The position numbers and the translations under genes were made by a program. Of a DNA stretch of 64,000 nt, positions 9,312-19,158 are shown piece by piece (the stretch's first letter is position 1; every line of letters begins with the position of its first letter). Origin of the DNA: Planctomycetota bacterium. GTDB lineage: Bacteria; Planctomycetota; UBA1135; GCA-002686595. Location of the stretch: contig JADYYP010000017.1 of the NCBI GenBank assembly GCA_020853575.1, positions 1 to 64,000 of the forward strand. The letters run 5' to 3'. A model generated the notes under the pieces. The model was not told the DNA's origin and searched no databases. It worked only from the letters and a program-made list of their open reading frames with translations.

Positions 9312-12300
9312 ATGCGAGTTTCTCGAGTCCGTCTACTTGCGGCGTCTTTGTTCCTCTCCGTTCCGCTGGCCGCGCAGGAGCGCGCGCCGTTCGACGGTGG
9401 GGCCAGCGAGGGAGCGACGACCTCGGCTGCGATTCCCAGCGAGTTCGTCGCACAGGGCACGACCCATCGCCTGTTCCTCGAGCCCAACGATCCCGCGCTC
9501 GCGGAACTGGCGCGCTCGGGTGCGCTGCGTCGCGTCGAACACTACGGTTCGTTCGTGATGATCGAGGTCGCACTGCAGCGCGCAGGCGGCCTCGAAGCGC
9601 TTTTGGCGCGCGGCGCGACGCTGGCCGACGCGCAGACGCTGATCAACCTCAACGGCTATCTGCTCGACGGAGCGGATGCCGTTGCGACGCGCACGAACTT
9701 GGCCGCGATCCCCGAGGAAATGCGCGCTCCCGAGAGCGCGCCGCTCGCGGGCGAGCGCCGCATGCGCTTGGTGCAGTTCGATGGACCGATCAAGGACGAG
9801 TGGCTCGACACGCTGCGCTCGACGGGCGTGCGCGTGGTCACCTACGTCGCGAACAACGCCTACGTGGTGGTCGCGGACTCGAGCTCCCATGGCGCACTCG
9901 AGCAACTGGTCGCCAAGCCCTACGTGCTCGGCATCTCGAACTACGAGCCGGCCTTCAAGCTGCGACCGGAGCTGCGAGTGCCCGCGTTGCAGTACGATCA
10001 GATCTACGACGTGATCGTGCAGATCGTGGCCGACGAGCAGGGCCAGGCCTTCGCGCAGGAACTGGCCGACCGTTCGTTCGAGCTGTTGGTCGCTCCGCAC
10101 CGCGTGCTCGAGTACATCGACATCGGCGTGCGCATCGACGGCGCCAACGTGCTCGAGCTGGCGCGTGACCCGCGCGTGTTCGCCATCGAGCCCAAGCTCG
10201 AGGCGCGATTGTTCGACGAGGCCCAGGGCCAGATCATGGCCGCCAACCTCAACGCCGCCGGCACTCAACCGACCGGTCCGGGCTACCTCGCCTGGCTGCA
10301 ATCGCAGGGCTTCCCGGGCTCGAATCCGTTCACGTTCTCGGTCGACGTGCACGACGACGGCGTCGACCGCGGCTCGACCACCGACGTCAACACCGAGTTC
10401 AAGGTCGACGGGCTGGCGGCTGGCGCGAGCCGCGTCATGTTCAACAACAACTACTCGGGCGACGCGCTCGCCGACGGTCGCGCCGGCCACGGCAATATCA
10501 ACGCCTCGATCATCGGTGGCTACAACGACACCGCGGGTTCGGCGTTCGAGGACGCCAGCGGCTATCAGTACGGCCTGGGCATCGCGCCTTGGGTGCGCTT
10601 GGGCAACTCGAAGGTGTTCTCCAACGCTGGCTCCGGAGTGTTCAACCAGCCGACGCTGACGCGCATGGGCAACGCCTACAGCGCCGGCGCGCGCATCAGC
10701 TCGAATTCGTGGGGTTACACCTCGGGGAACAACTACAACGCCGACACCCAGGCGCACGACACCGCCGTGCGCGACGCCGTCAGCGGCACGGCCGGCAACC
10801 AGGAGCTCTCGATCATCTTCGCCGCCGGCAACAGCGGCTCGGGCGCGGGCACCGTGCATCCGCCGGGCACCGGCAAGAACGTGCTCACCGTCGGAGCGTC
10901 GGAGAACTACCGCATGACCGGCACGGACGGTTGCGCCATCGGCAACACCGGCGCCGACAACGCGATGGACATCATCTCGTTCTCAGGTCGCGGTCCGACT
11001 TCGGACGCGCGCAAGAAGCCCGAGATCGTCGCGCCCGGCACGCACATCGAAGGCGCGGCGAGCCGCGCGACCGGCTACGACGGAACCGGCGTGTGCAATC
11101 AGTACTGGCCGAGCGGTCAGACGCTCTACGCCTGGTCGAGCGGCACCAGCCACTCGACGCCGGCCGTCGCGGGCTTTGCCGCGCTGATCCGCCAGGACTA
11201 CATCAACAACGGCCTGAGCGTGCCGAGTCCGGCGATGGTCAAGGCCGAGGTCGTCTCCGGCGCGGTGCACATGAACGGCGTCGGCGCCAACGACACGCTG
11301 TGGTCGAACAGCCAGGGCTTCGGTCGCACCAACATGGCGCGCACTTTCGACTCTGCGGCGCGCTTGCGCGTCGACCAGACCACGGTGCTGGCCGCCACGG
11401 GCAACACCTACACGACCAGCGGGAGCATCTCCAACACGACGCTTCCCTTCCGAGTCGCGCTGGTGTGGACCGACGCGCCCGGCGCCACGACGGGCAACGC
11501 CTACGTCAACAACCTCGACCTCGAGGTGACGGTCAATGGCACGCTGTACCGCGGCAACGTGTTCAGCGGGGCCAATTCGGTCAGCGGCGGCACGGCCGAC
11601 GCGGCCAACAACACCGAGTGCGTGTTCTTGCCCGTCGGCACGAGCGGCTCGTTCTCGGTCACCGTGCGCGGAACCAACATCGCCGGTGACGGCGTTCCGG
11701 GCAACGCCGACACGACCGATCAGGACTTCGCCCTGCTGGTCTACAACGGCAGCGCGAGCGCTCCGACGCCGGACTTCACGCTCGCGGCGACGCCCTCGAG
11801 CCAGACCATCACGGCCGGCAACGCGACCAGCTACACGGTCTCGAACACCGCGCTCAACGGATTCGCGGGCTCGGTGACGCTGTCGGCCACGCCCGCGATC
11901 AGCGGCGTGACCTATGGCTTCACAGCCAACCCGATCGCGGCCAACGGCTCGACGACGATGTCGGTGACCTCGACCAGCGCGGCGACACCGGGCACGTACA
12001 ACGTGACGATCTCCGGCGTCAGCGGCTCGCTGACTCGCACCGCGAACGTGACGTTGGTGGTCAACGCACCGCCGACGCCCACCTTCACCTTGTCGGCTAC
12101 CCCCGCGAGCCAGACCATCACCGCCGGAGGCTCGACCAGCTACACCGCTTCGACCGCGGCGCAGAACGGTTTCTCGGGCAGTGTCGCGCTTTCGGTCTCG
12201 CCCGCGATCTCCGGAGTGAGCTTCGGGTTCAGTCCGGCGTCCGTGGCGGTCGGAGGTTCCTCGACCCTGTCGGTGACCACGACCACGGCGGCGACGGCCG

Positions 12301-13142
12301 GCACGCACACGCTGACGATCACCGGCGTCAGCGGGTCGATCACGCGCACGCAGAACGTGACGCTGGTGATCAACCCGGTCGGTGGTGGCTCGGCCGCGGC
12401 CAAGACCTACTCCGCGGCGCCGGCCTTGGCGGTCCCGGACAACAACACGACCGGGGTGACCAGCACGCTCAACGTCGCCGACGCGCTGACCATCTCGTCG
12501 ATCGCGGTCGACACGGTGATCCCGCACACCTACAAGGGTGACCTGGTCGTGACGCTCATCGGACCGGACAACACGTCCGCGATCCTGCACAACCGCTCCG
12601 GCGGCTCGACCGACAACGTCACCACGACGTTCTCGATCCTCACCGCTCCCGCGCAGGCGTTGAGCGTGTTCAACGGCAAGAGCACCGCGGGCGCGTGGAA
12701 GCTCAAGGTGCAGGACCTGGCGGCGGCGGATACCGGCACGCTCAGCTCGTGGAAGATCACCTTCAACGGTGAGAAATCCGCCAGCCCGAGCCTGGCGATT
12801 CCGGACAACAACACCACCGGAGTCACCAGCACGCTGACCTACACCGGCACGGGCACGGTGGCCGCCGTGAAGGTGCGCGTCAACGTCACGCACACCTACA
12901 AGGGTGACCTCGAGATCGCGCTGATCGGACCGGACAACACGACCGTGTTGCTCCACAACCGCACGGGCGGCGCGACCGACAACGTCAACACCGAGTTCCC
13001 CGACTTGACCGTGCCGGCGCAGTCGCTCTCGGCCTTCACGGGCAAGGCGATCAGCGGTGGATGGAAGTTGCGCGTGCGCGACCTCGCGGCCACCGACACC
13101 GGCACGCTGGTGAGCTGGACGCTGAGCTTGCAAGCGCAGTAA
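9312..13142 (+). CDS. Secreted subtilase (S8) with two Ig-like and two P domains
   Basis: About 1276 residues. AGGAGG at 9301-9306 fixes the start at ATG 9312, followed by a signal peptide ending 'VPLAAQE'; the frame upstream is a shadow of msrAB. Residues ~40-310 again hold a doubled pro-region. Catalytic residues: Asp348 ('VHDDGVD'), His393 in an unusual 'GHGNINASI' in place of HGTH, Asn507 ('AAGNSGSG') and Ser613 ('GTSHSTPAVAG'). Two similar Ig-like segments ('SQTITAG...TSYT') cover ~815-1030. Two tandem proprotein-convertase P domains (~1035-1153 and ~1159-1276) follow, each with 'HTYKGDL' and 'LIGPDNT' motifs. It lacks the four-cysteine C-terminal domain of the other secreted proteins, so the P domains may replace it. 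Confidence 0.92.
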   Translation: MRVSRVRLLAASLFLSVPLAAQERAPFDGGASEGATTSAAIPSEFVAQGTTHRLFLEPNDPALAELARSGALRRVEHYGSFVMIEVALQRAGGLEALLARGATLADAQTLINLNGYLLDGADAVATRTNLAAIPEEMRAPESAPLAGERRMRLVQFDGPIKDEWLDTLRSTGVRVVTYVANNAYVVVADSSSHGALEQLVAKPYVLGISNYEPAFKLRPELRVPALQYDQIYDVIVQIVADEQGQAFAQELADRSFELLVAPHRVLEYIDIGVRIDGANVLELARDPRVFAIEPKLEARLFDEAQGQIMAANLNAAGTQPTGPGYLAWLQSQGFPGSNPFTFSVDVHDDGVDRGSTTDVNTEFKVDGLAAGASRVMFNNNYSGDALADGRAGHGNINASIIGGYNDTAGSAFEDASGYQYGLGIAPWVRLGNSKVFSNAGSGVFNQPTLTRMGNAYSAGARISSNSWGYTSGNNYNADTQAHDTAVRDAVSGTAGNQELSIIFAAGNSGSGAGTVHPPGTGKNVLTVGASENYRMTGTDGCAIGNTGADNAMDIISFSGRGPTSDARKKPEIVAPGTHIEGAASRATGYDGTGVCNQYWPSGQTLYAWSSGTSHSTPAVAGFAALIRQDYINNGLSVPSPAMVKAEVVSGAVHMNGVGANDTLWSNSQGFGRTNMARTFDSAARLRVDQTTVLAATGNTYTTSGSISNTTLPFRVALVWTDAPGATTGNAYVNNLDLEVTVNGTLYRGNVFSGANSVSGGTADAANNTECVFLPVGTSGSFSVTVRGTNIAGDGVPGNADTTDQDFALLVYNGSASAPTPDFTLAATPSSQTITAGNATSYTVSNTALNGFAGSVTLSATPAISGVTYGFTANPIAANGSTTMSVTSTSAATPGTYNVTISGVSGSLTRTANVTLVVNAPPTPTFTLSATPASQTITAGGSTSYTASTAAQNGFSGSVALSVSPAISGVSFGFSPASVAVGGSSTLSVTTTTAATAGTHTLTITGVSGSITRTQNVTLVINPVGGGSAAAKTYSAAPALAVPDNNTTGVTSTLNVADALTISSIAVDTVIPHTYKGDLVVTLIGPDNTSAILHNRSGGSTDNVTTTFSILTAPAQALSVFNGKSTAGAWKLKVQDLAAADTGTLSSWKITFNGEKSASPSLAIPDNNTTGVTSTLTYTGTGTVAAVKVRVNVTHTYKGDLEIALIGPDNTTVLLHNRTGGATDNVNTEFPDLTVPAQSLSAFTGKAISGGWKLRVRDLAATDTGTLVSWTLSLQAQ

Positions 13143-13162
13143 TCACGCTCGGGAATCCTCAC

Positions 13163-13197
13163 GCGAGGCGGTTCGCACGGGTTGCGAGCCGCCTCGC
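13163..13197. terminator. Strong hairpin terminator between convergent genes
   Basis: Fifteen-base arms (13163-13177 and 13183-13197) pair with one G-T wobble around a 5-nt loop, starting 20 nt after the subtilase stop and 23 nt before the end of the opposing kinase gene. The sequence after it is TTCATTTCG. Probably works in both directions. Confidence 0.75.
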
Positions 13198-13220
13198 TTC
13201 ATTTCGCGGGCGCGACGCGC

Positions 13221-15875
13221 TCACGGTCCGAGAGCGAGCTCTTCCAATTGACTCGCGCGCGCCGAGCGCGCTGCTTCGTCATTGCGCGCGGAGTGCAGGG
13301 TGACCAGCATCGCGAGCCCTTCGCGCAGCACCCGCAGGTGGCTGGGCTCACGCACGCCCGCGAGGCCATCGACGCCGCGGTCGAGTTGCTCCAGCGCCTC
13401 GTCCACGCGCTGCTGGCCCGCCAGCGCGATTCCGATGCGCACCCGGCACGTGGAGGGCATCGGATGGCCGGGCGGATAGACGTTCTCGGCCGTGTCCAGC
13501 GCCGCGCGCGCGTGCGTCTCGGCCTCGTCGTGGCGACCCGCGTCGAGCAGCACCTTCGTCAGGCGCAGCTCGAGGATCACGCGCGTGGGATGCACTGGCG
13601 CGCCGCGCTCGAGCTGTGCCTTCAGCGCCGCTTCGACCTGCTCCAGGTACTCCTCGAACGGTCCCGTCGAGGCCAGCAGATTGGCCAGCGCCAGACGGGC
13701 CGCGAGCTCGGCCTCGACGTCGTCCGGATAGGCGTTCTGGAAGATCTCGAGCGCGCGGCGTGCGTGCACCAACGCGTCGTCGAACCTGCCCAAGGCCGCG
13801 AGCGTGTTCGCCAGCACCTGCTCGGCCTGCAGCGTGTTGCGATGGTCGGGGCCGAAGAACGCGATCAGGCGCGGCAGCTGGGCCTCCTGGATCGCGAGCG
13901 CTTCCCACAGCCGCCCGCGCTGTTGGAGCAACGCACCCAGGCGCAGCAACGGAGGCTGCGACTCGAGGTGCTCGAGCCCCCACGTCGCCGCGGCGTTCTC
14001 GCACGACTTGAAGGCCCAGCACTCGGCTTCCTCGAGTTGTCCGATGCCGCCGAGCATCGCCGCGAGGTCGCTCTGCACCACCAGCGTCACTTCGTGTGCC
14101 GCTCCGAGCTCGCGCTCGGAGACCTCGGCCGCGTCGCGATAGTGGTCGACGGCGACCACCAAGTCTCCGTCGCGCGCCGCCACCTCGGCTCGCATGCGCA
14201 GCGCCGCCACGCGCACCTCCGGGTCGAGATCCGGAGCCAGCGGCTCCACCGACTCGTACAGCTCACGCGCCTCGTCGAAGCGCGACTGATAGGTGCGCAG
14301 CCGAGCCAACATCAGCTTCATGCGCGCGATCTCGCCTCGCGGAGCGGCCGACGGCGAGCGCTGCGCGCCAGCGAGCGCGATCTCGAGCAGTTCCGCGCTC
14401 TCTTGCACGAGCCCCAAGTCGTAGTAGGTCGAGGAGAGGAAGTCAGCCAGCTCGGTGCGCAGCTCGGGATCGTCGGCGAACTCGGTCTCGAGCCGCGGGC
14501 GTTCCTTCTCGAGCAGCTCGTAGAGCGTGACGTCGACCCCTTCGCGACTGGGCGCCGAGGCGCCGAGGATGCGGCGCACCGCGGCCAGCACGCGCTGCTT
14601 GCGCCCGAGCTCCAGTCGCGCACTGGCCGCGGCGCGCGCCTCCTGCTCGTGCGCCTCGCGGGCGCGCGCGAGCGACACCGACGTCGAGGTGATGCCGCCG
14701 ACGAGCGACGCGCTGACCAACGCGGCGCTCGCGACCGCCAGGCGGTGGCGCCTCACGAACTTGGAAACGCGGTAGCTCCAGCGATCGGGGCCCGCGGCGA
14801 CGGTTTGGCCCGCGAGGAACGCGCGCAGGTCGTTGGCCAGGGCCTCGGCGCTGCCATAGCGCCGTGAGCGGTCCTTGGCCAGGCAACGCAGCGCGATCCA
14901 GTCGAGCTCGCGCTCGACCTCGGGTGCGATGCGCGACGGGGCCGGTGGATCGCGATGGCGGATCTCGTCGACGATGTCGGCGATGCGGCGCTCGACGACG
15001 TCGAAGGGAGTACGGCCCGCGCACAGCTCGTAGAGCAGCACGCCGAGCGCGTACACGTCGGTGCGCACGTCGATGTCGGCGGCGTCGCCGGAGAGTTGCT
15101 CGGGGCTGGCGTAGGCCAGCGTCCCCAGAGCCTCGCCGCCGAGCGTGCCGATGCTCGCCGCGAGCTCCTGGCCGAACACGCGCGCGACGCCGAAGTCGAT
15201 CACCTTCGGCCGTCCGCGCGCATCGACCAAGACGTTGCCGGGCTTGAGGTCACGGTGGATCACGCCGCGCTGGTGTGCGTGCTGCACGGCGTCGCAGACT
15301 TGCGCGAGCAGCTCGACTCGCGCGCGCCGAGGCAGCGCTCGCTCGTTCGCGAAAGCCACCAGATCGAGGGCCTCCTCGACGTACTCGAGCGCGAAGTAGG
15401 GCGTCGCCGAGGCGCCCTCGCCCCAGGTGCCGAGCTCGTAGAGCTGCGCGATGTTGGGATGACTCAGACGCGCCAGGATCTGGGCTTCGAGCTCGAAGCG
15501 CCGCACGCCGTCGGAGACCCCGAAGGCCCGGCGCAAGAGCTTGAGCGCGATGCGACGGTGCGGCCGCTCTTGCTGCGCCAGATACACGCGCCCCATGCCG
15601 CCGGTTCCGAGCAGGCGCACCACGCGGTAGCCGCCGACGCGCGTGTTCGGTGCCAGCTCGGCCCCGCGTTCCGCCGTTTCGACCACGCGGGTCTCGCTGG
15701 GCGGCGCGAGGAAGCCGCTGGAGCTCTCGTGCACTTCGAGGAGCCGCGACACTTCGCGCTCGAGCTCGAGATCGCCGCCGCTCTCGCGCGCAACGAAGGC
15801 CGGGCGCGCCGCGACCTCGAGGTCGAGCGCTCGCTCGAACAGCTCGCGCACACGATGGAATCTGGGGTGGGTCAA
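13221..15875 (-). CDS. Membrane Ser/Thr protein kinase with C-terminal TPRs
   Basis: About 884 residues from a TTG start (15875) with GGAG seven bases upstream; no ATG precedes the kinase domain. Residues ~83-345 are a Hanks-type kinase: 'GTGGMG' loop, Lys112, 'HRDLKPGN' (Asp209), 'DFG' (227-229) and 'ASPEQ'. A short N-terminal segment (1-75) has the helical 'F..ALDLE...F' form often seen before the kinase domain in planctomycete kinases. One membrane span lies near 375-400. The remaining ~480 residues are TPR-like helical repeats, presumably extracytoplasmic and sensory. The catalytic residues look intact, so it should be active. The target is unknown; no partner phosphatase is nearby. Confidence 0.92.
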   Translation of the reverse strand: MTHPRFHRVRELFERALDLEVAARPAFVARESGGDLELEREVSRLLEVHESSSGFLAPPSETRVVETAERGAELAPNTRVGGYRVVRLLGTGGMGRVYLAQQERPHRRIALKLLRRAFGVSDGVRRFELEAQILARLSHPNIAQLYELGTWGEGASATPYFALEYVEEALDLVAFANERALPRRARVELLAQVCDAVQHAHQRGVIHRDLKPGNVLVDARGRPKVIDFGVARVFGQELAASIGTLGGEALGTLAYASPEQLSGDAADIDVRTDVYALGVLLYELCAGRTPFDVVERRIADIVDEIRHRDPPAPSRIAPEVERELDWIALRCLAKDRSRRYGSAEALANDLRAFLAGQTVAAGPDRWSYRVSKFVRRHRLAVASAALVSASLVGGITSTSVSLARAREAHEQEARAAASARLELGRKQRVLAAVRRILGASAPSREGVDVTLYELLEKERPRLETEFADDPELRTELADFLSSTYYDLGLVQESAELLEIALAGAQRSPSAAPRGEIARMKLMLARLRTYQSRFDEARELYESVEPLAPDLDPEVRVAALRMRAEVAARDGDLVVAVDHYRDAAEVSERELGAAHEVTLVVQSDLAAMLGGIGQLEEAECWAFKSCENAAATWGLEHLESQPPLLRLGALLQQRGRLWEALAIQEAQLPRLIAFFGPDHRNTLQAEQVLANTLAALGRFDDALVHARRALEIFQNAYPDDVEAELAARLALANLLASTGPFEEYLEQVEAALKAQLERGAPVHPTRVILELRLTKVLLDAGRHDEAETHARAALDTAENVYPPGHPMPSTCRVRIGIALAGQQRVDEALEQLDRGVDGLAGVREPSHLRVLREGLAMLVTLHSARNDEAARSARASQLEELALGP

Positions 15876-15971
15876 GTCCGAGCTCCGCGCTCCGAGGGAA
15901 GTGGCGCAAAACGACGTTCCGCTCCGTCAGGTACTCGCGCATCTTCCCGAATTCCGCGGCGGCCGGCGAGC

Positions 15972-16008
15972 CGGGCTCCGCCCGGGGCGGGCCTCCTCGG
16001 GGAGCCCG
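15972..16008. promoter_or_regulatory. Leader hairpin upstream of the E1-alpha gene
   Basis: Arms CGGGCTCC (15972-15979) and GGAGCCCG (16001-16008) are exact complements, with further GC-rich pairing possible in the loop. It sits in the divergent region between the kinase (starts 15875, minus) and E1-alpha (starts 16071, plus), 62 nt before the latter. A regulatory leader structure is possible; nothing identifies a ligand. Confidence 0.3.
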
Positions 16009-16070
16009 TTCAGGCGCGTGGCTGCGGCGTTTCGGCCAGCGCGCGAGCGCCGTACACTTCTCGGCCCACC

Positions 16071-17180
16071 ATGAGCGCACTCGCCCAAGTTCTCGAGCAG
16101 GACGGACTGCTCGTCGGTGAACCCCCGCAGCTCTCGCCGGACGAGCTGCGGGCGATGTTCCGTCACATGCTGCGCATCCGCTGCATGGACGACCGCATGC
16201 TCAAGCTGCAGCGCGCCGGTCGCATCGGCTTCGTCGGCACGGCCAAGGGGCTCGAGGCGGCGATCATCGGCTCGGCCTTCGCGCTCGAGCCGCGCGACTG
16301 GCTGTGGTCGGGCTTGCGCGAGGGCGGCGCGGCCCTGATGCGCGGCTTGCCGCTGTCCGAGTACATCGCGCAGATGTACTGCAACGCCAACGACAGTGCC
16401 AAGGGCCGCCAGATGTGCAACCACTTCCAGCACAAGGGCAGCCACTATCCGAGCTGGTCGAGCGTCATCGGAACACAGATTCCGCACGGCGTTGGAGCGG
16501 CGCTCGCCGCCAAGCTGCGCGGCCTGGACGAGGTCCACGCGATCTACTTCGGCGACGGTGCGACGAGCTCCAACGGCTTCCACTCCGGGATGAACTGCGC
16601 CGGCGTGTGGAAGGTGCCCGCGGTGTTCGTGTGCATCGACAACGGTTGGGCGATCAGCGTCAGCTCGCGCCAACAGACCGCGGCCGAGAGCTTCGCCGAC
16701 AAGGCCGCCGCCTACGGCATGCCGGGGATCGACGTCGACGGCAATGATGCCCTGGCGTGCTGCCGCGAGATGCGTCGCGCGCTCGCTCAGGCGCGCGCGG
16801 GCCACGGTCCGACGCTGCTGGTGCTCAAGACCTATCGCATCATGGGGCACAGCTCGTCCGACGACCCGACCAAGTACCGTGATGCGGCGGAGGTCGAGCG
16901 CTGGTCGGCGCGCGACCCGCTGGAGCGCTTCGAGCGCTTCCTGATCGCTCGCAAGCTGTTCACCGATGCGACGCGCGCGCAACTCGAGGCCGAGCTGTTC
17001 GCCGAGATCGACGCCGAGATCCACGCCCAGGAGAGCGCGCCTCCGATGGCGTTGCGCACGCTGGTCGAGGACGTCTACGCGGAGGTGCCGCGGCACCTGC
17101 GAGTGCAGTACAACAGGTTCGTCGCGGTGGCCGAGCGTCTGGGTCACGCGCAAAAGGGCGACGGCGCTTTCCCGCTGTGA
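16071..17180 (+). CDS. 2-oxoacid dehydrogenase E1 subunit alpha (branched-chain type)
   Basis: About 369 residues, full length for the family. It should be the thiamine-diphosphate-binding alpha subunit that decarboxylates 2-oxoacids in a branched-chain or pyruvate-type complex. The ThDP motif is seen as 'GDGATSSNGFHSG' through to 'IDNGWAI'. The loop 'GHSSSDDPTKYR' resembles the phosphorylation loop of branched-chain E1-alpha, which favours that assignment over pyruvate dehydrogenase. 'NHFQHKGSHYP' and 'GTQIPHGVGAALA' are also family-typical. No E1-beta or E2 gene adjoins it, so the partner must be encoded elsewhere; dihydrolipoamide dehydrogenase (30293) and LipB (48511) lie in the same window. 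Confidence 0.88.
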   Translation: MSALAQVLEQDGLLVGEPPQLSPDELRAMFRHMLRIRCMDDRMLKLQRAGRIGFVGTAKGLEAAIIGSAFALEPRDWLWSGLREGGAALMRGLPLSEYIAQMYCNANDSAKGRQMCNHFQHKGSHYPSWSSVIGTQIPHGVGAALAAKLRGLDEVHAIYFGDGATSSNGFHSGMNCAGVWKVPAVFVCIDNGWAISVSSRQQTAAESFADKAAAYGMPGIDVDGNDALACCREMRRALAQARAGHGPTLLVLKTYRIMGHSSSDDPTKYRDAAEVERWSARDPLERFERFLIARKLFTDATRAQLEAELFAEIDAEIHAQESAPPMALRTLVEDVYAEVPRHLRVQYNRFVAVAERLGHAQKGDGAFPL

Positions 17181-17188
17181 CGGCGATC

Positions 17189-17217
17189 GCGCGGGACCGA
17201 GCTCACGGTCCGTGCGC
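17189..17217 (+). terminator. Hairpin after the E1-alpha gene
   Basis: GCGCGGGACCG (17189-17199) pairs with CGGTCCGTGCGC (17206-17217) with one bulged base, nine nucleotides after the stop codon, followed by TTGAAAG. A plausible intrinsic terminator without a long T tract. Confidence 0.5.
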
Positions 17218-17447
17218 TTGAAAGATCCGCTCGAGCTGGCGCACGAATGACAACGCGCGCCCCACGGGAACCAGCCTGAGCTGGTTTCCAAGCGCGCCGC
17301 GGAGCGCACCACGCGCATCACGGACGCGCTCGAGCGAAATCCGTGGCGCGGCGAGGCGGCGCGCACGTCGTTTGCCATGGCGCGCGGCGCGGCGTCCGTC
17401 GGGGGGCGTCGTCGAGCCCACCAAGCGCACCTGCACGGAGCAATCCC

Positions 17448-19007
17448 ATGCGTCGATCGAGCATCTTCATCTTGAGCGCCCTCGCGACCCTCGTGCCTTT
17501 GCAGCGAGCGCCGGCGCAATGCAGCGACTACAGCCTGCGGTCCGCGCTTCAGGTCACGGGCTACGATCCGCGCGATGTCGTGCTCGGCCGGCTCGACTCC
17601 GATTCCCATGTGGATCTCGCGGTGCCCGAGTATCTCTCGGGGTGGGTGCGCGTGTGCGCAGGCGACGGAACCGGGCACTTCGGCGCGCCCACGGCCTTCG
17701 CGGGCGGCGTGCGGCCCAGAGCCGCGGCACTGGGGGATCTCGATGGCGACGGTGATCTCGACATCGCCGTGTGCAACGAAGGTGCGCTCGTCGGCGGCGG
17801 CTGGCAGAACTACGGCTTCACGGTGCTGTGGAATGCGAGCGGGAACTTCGCGAGCTCCAGCTTCTTCGCCTTGCCCAGCGGAACGATCCAGCCGCGTGAC
17901 ATCGCCGTCGGCGACGTCGACGGTGACGGCGACGCCGACGTGGTGATGGTGGCCAAGGGCACCGGGCTCAATGCGAGCAAGCTGGCGTCGTTCGTCAACC
18001 TGGGCGGCGGGAGCTTTGCGCCCGCGGTACTGGCGGCGACGGGCTACGACCCGGTGGCGCTCGAGCTCGGGCATCTCGATGGCGATCCGTGGCTCGACGC
18101 CGTGACCGCCAACTCGACCAGCGGGACGATGACCATCCTGAGCGGCACCTCGAGCGGCAGCTTCACCACCACCTTCGGGCACTCGGCCGGCACATACTCG
18201 AACGGAGTGGCGTTGGGCGATTTCGACGGCGACGGCGACCTCGACGGCGCCATCTCGTACCGCTACGGCGTGCTCGTGCTGCTCAACACAGCGGGCCTCC
18301 TCAATTGGAGCTCGACCGTGACGGCGGGACTGTATCCCTACGGAGTGGCCAGCGCCGACCTCGATCGGGATGGGGACCTGGACTTGGCGATCACCGACGG
18401 TGCCAGCGACACGCTGTTCGTGTTCGACGGCGACGGAGCGGGAGCGTTCCAGGCTCGCACCTCGCTGATCGTCGGGGACGTGCCCTCGTTCATCGAGCCC
18501 TGCGATGTCGATGCCGACGGGGACTTGGACCTCGCGGTCATGGTCTACGGCGACGACGGCGTGAACGTGCTCGAGAACGCGTGCGTGCTCGGGCGCTACT
18601 GCACGGCGAAGAACAACTCCCTCGGCTGTCTGCCCGCGATCGGTTGGCAGGGTTCGCCGAGCCTGAGCGGACCCGACGACTTCCACGTCAACGCCAGCGC
18701 GGAGCTCTCCGGCAAGCTGGGTCTGGCGTTCTTCGGCGTCGCGCCCGCGAGCGCGCCGTTCGGCGGCGGGACCCTGTGCGTTCATCCGCCGCTCGTGCGC
18801 ACCCCGCCGCAGGTTTCGAGCGGCCCGGTCACGCCCAGCGATTGCAGCGGGACCTACGACTTCCACGCCCAGAACGCCTGGCTCAGCGGTCATGGCTGGA
18901 TCGCGGGCACGACGCTGCACGCGCAGTACTGGGCACGCGACCCGGCACATCCCGACGGCTCGACGATCTCGCTCAGCGACGCCCTGCTGTTCGAAGTGCA
19001 ACCGTGA
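17448..19007 (+). CDS. Secreted FG-GAP/VCBS repeat protein with shared C-terminal domain
   Basis: About 519 residues. The ATG at 17448 has GGAG seven bases upstream and leads a signal peptide ending 'RAPAQC'. Seven repeats with calcium-binding DxDxDG-type loops are visible ('GDLDGDGDLDIAV', 'GDVDGDGDADVVM', 'GDFDGDGDLDGAI', 'ADLDRDGDLDLAI' and others), the pattern of FG-GAP/VCBS beta-propellers related to integrin-alpha. Residues 384-518 are the four-cysteine C-terminal domain ('YCTAKNNSLGCLPAI'). A calcium-stabilised extracellular adhesion or binding protein is inferred. It is monocistronic by position. Confidence 0.88.
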   Translation: MRRSSIFILSALATLVPLQRAPAQCSDYSLRSALQVTGYDPRDVVLGRLDSDSHVDLAVPEYLSGWVRVCAGDGTGHFGAPTAFAGGVRPRAAALGDLDGDGDLDIAVCNEGALVGGGWQNYGFTVLWNASGNFASSSFFALPSGTIQPRDIAVGDVDGDGDADVVMVAKGTGLNASKLASFVNLGGGSFAPAVLAATGYDPVALELGHLDGDPWLDAVTANSTSGTMTILSGTSSGSFTTTFGHSAGTYSNGVALGDFDGDGDLDGAISYRYGVLVLLNTAGLLNWSSTVTAGLYPYGVASADLDRDGDLDLAITDGASDTLFVFDGDGAGAFQARTSLIVGDVPSFIEPCDVDADGDLDLAVMVYGDDGVNVLENACVLGRYCTAKNNSLGCLPAIGWQGSPSLSGPDDFHVNASAELSGKLGLAFFGVAPASAPFGGGTLCVHPPLVRTPPQVSSGPVTPSDCSGTYDFHAQNAWLSGHGWIAGTTLHAQYWARDPAHPDGSTISLSDALLFEVQP

Positions 19008-19013
19008 CCGCCG

Positions 19014-19050
19014 CGCGCGGTGCCGCGGCACGCGGGTCGGCCCTTTTTTC
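19014..19050 (+). terminator. Possible terminator with T6 tract
   Basis: A GC-rich hairpin (CGCGGTGCC...GGCACGCG with one bulge) lies just after the FG-GAP gene and is followed nine bases later by TTTTTT (19044-19049). The spacing between stem and T tract is longer than usual. Confidence 0.4.
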
Positions 19051-19158
19051 GCGGATCTGGCCGATAAACCGGCAAGAGGTTTCGCGGTGCCCATGCGAGG
19101 GGGGTACCCTCGCTCGCCGTCGACGTGCACCCCCCGTGGAGCGCGACGGCCGCGATCC

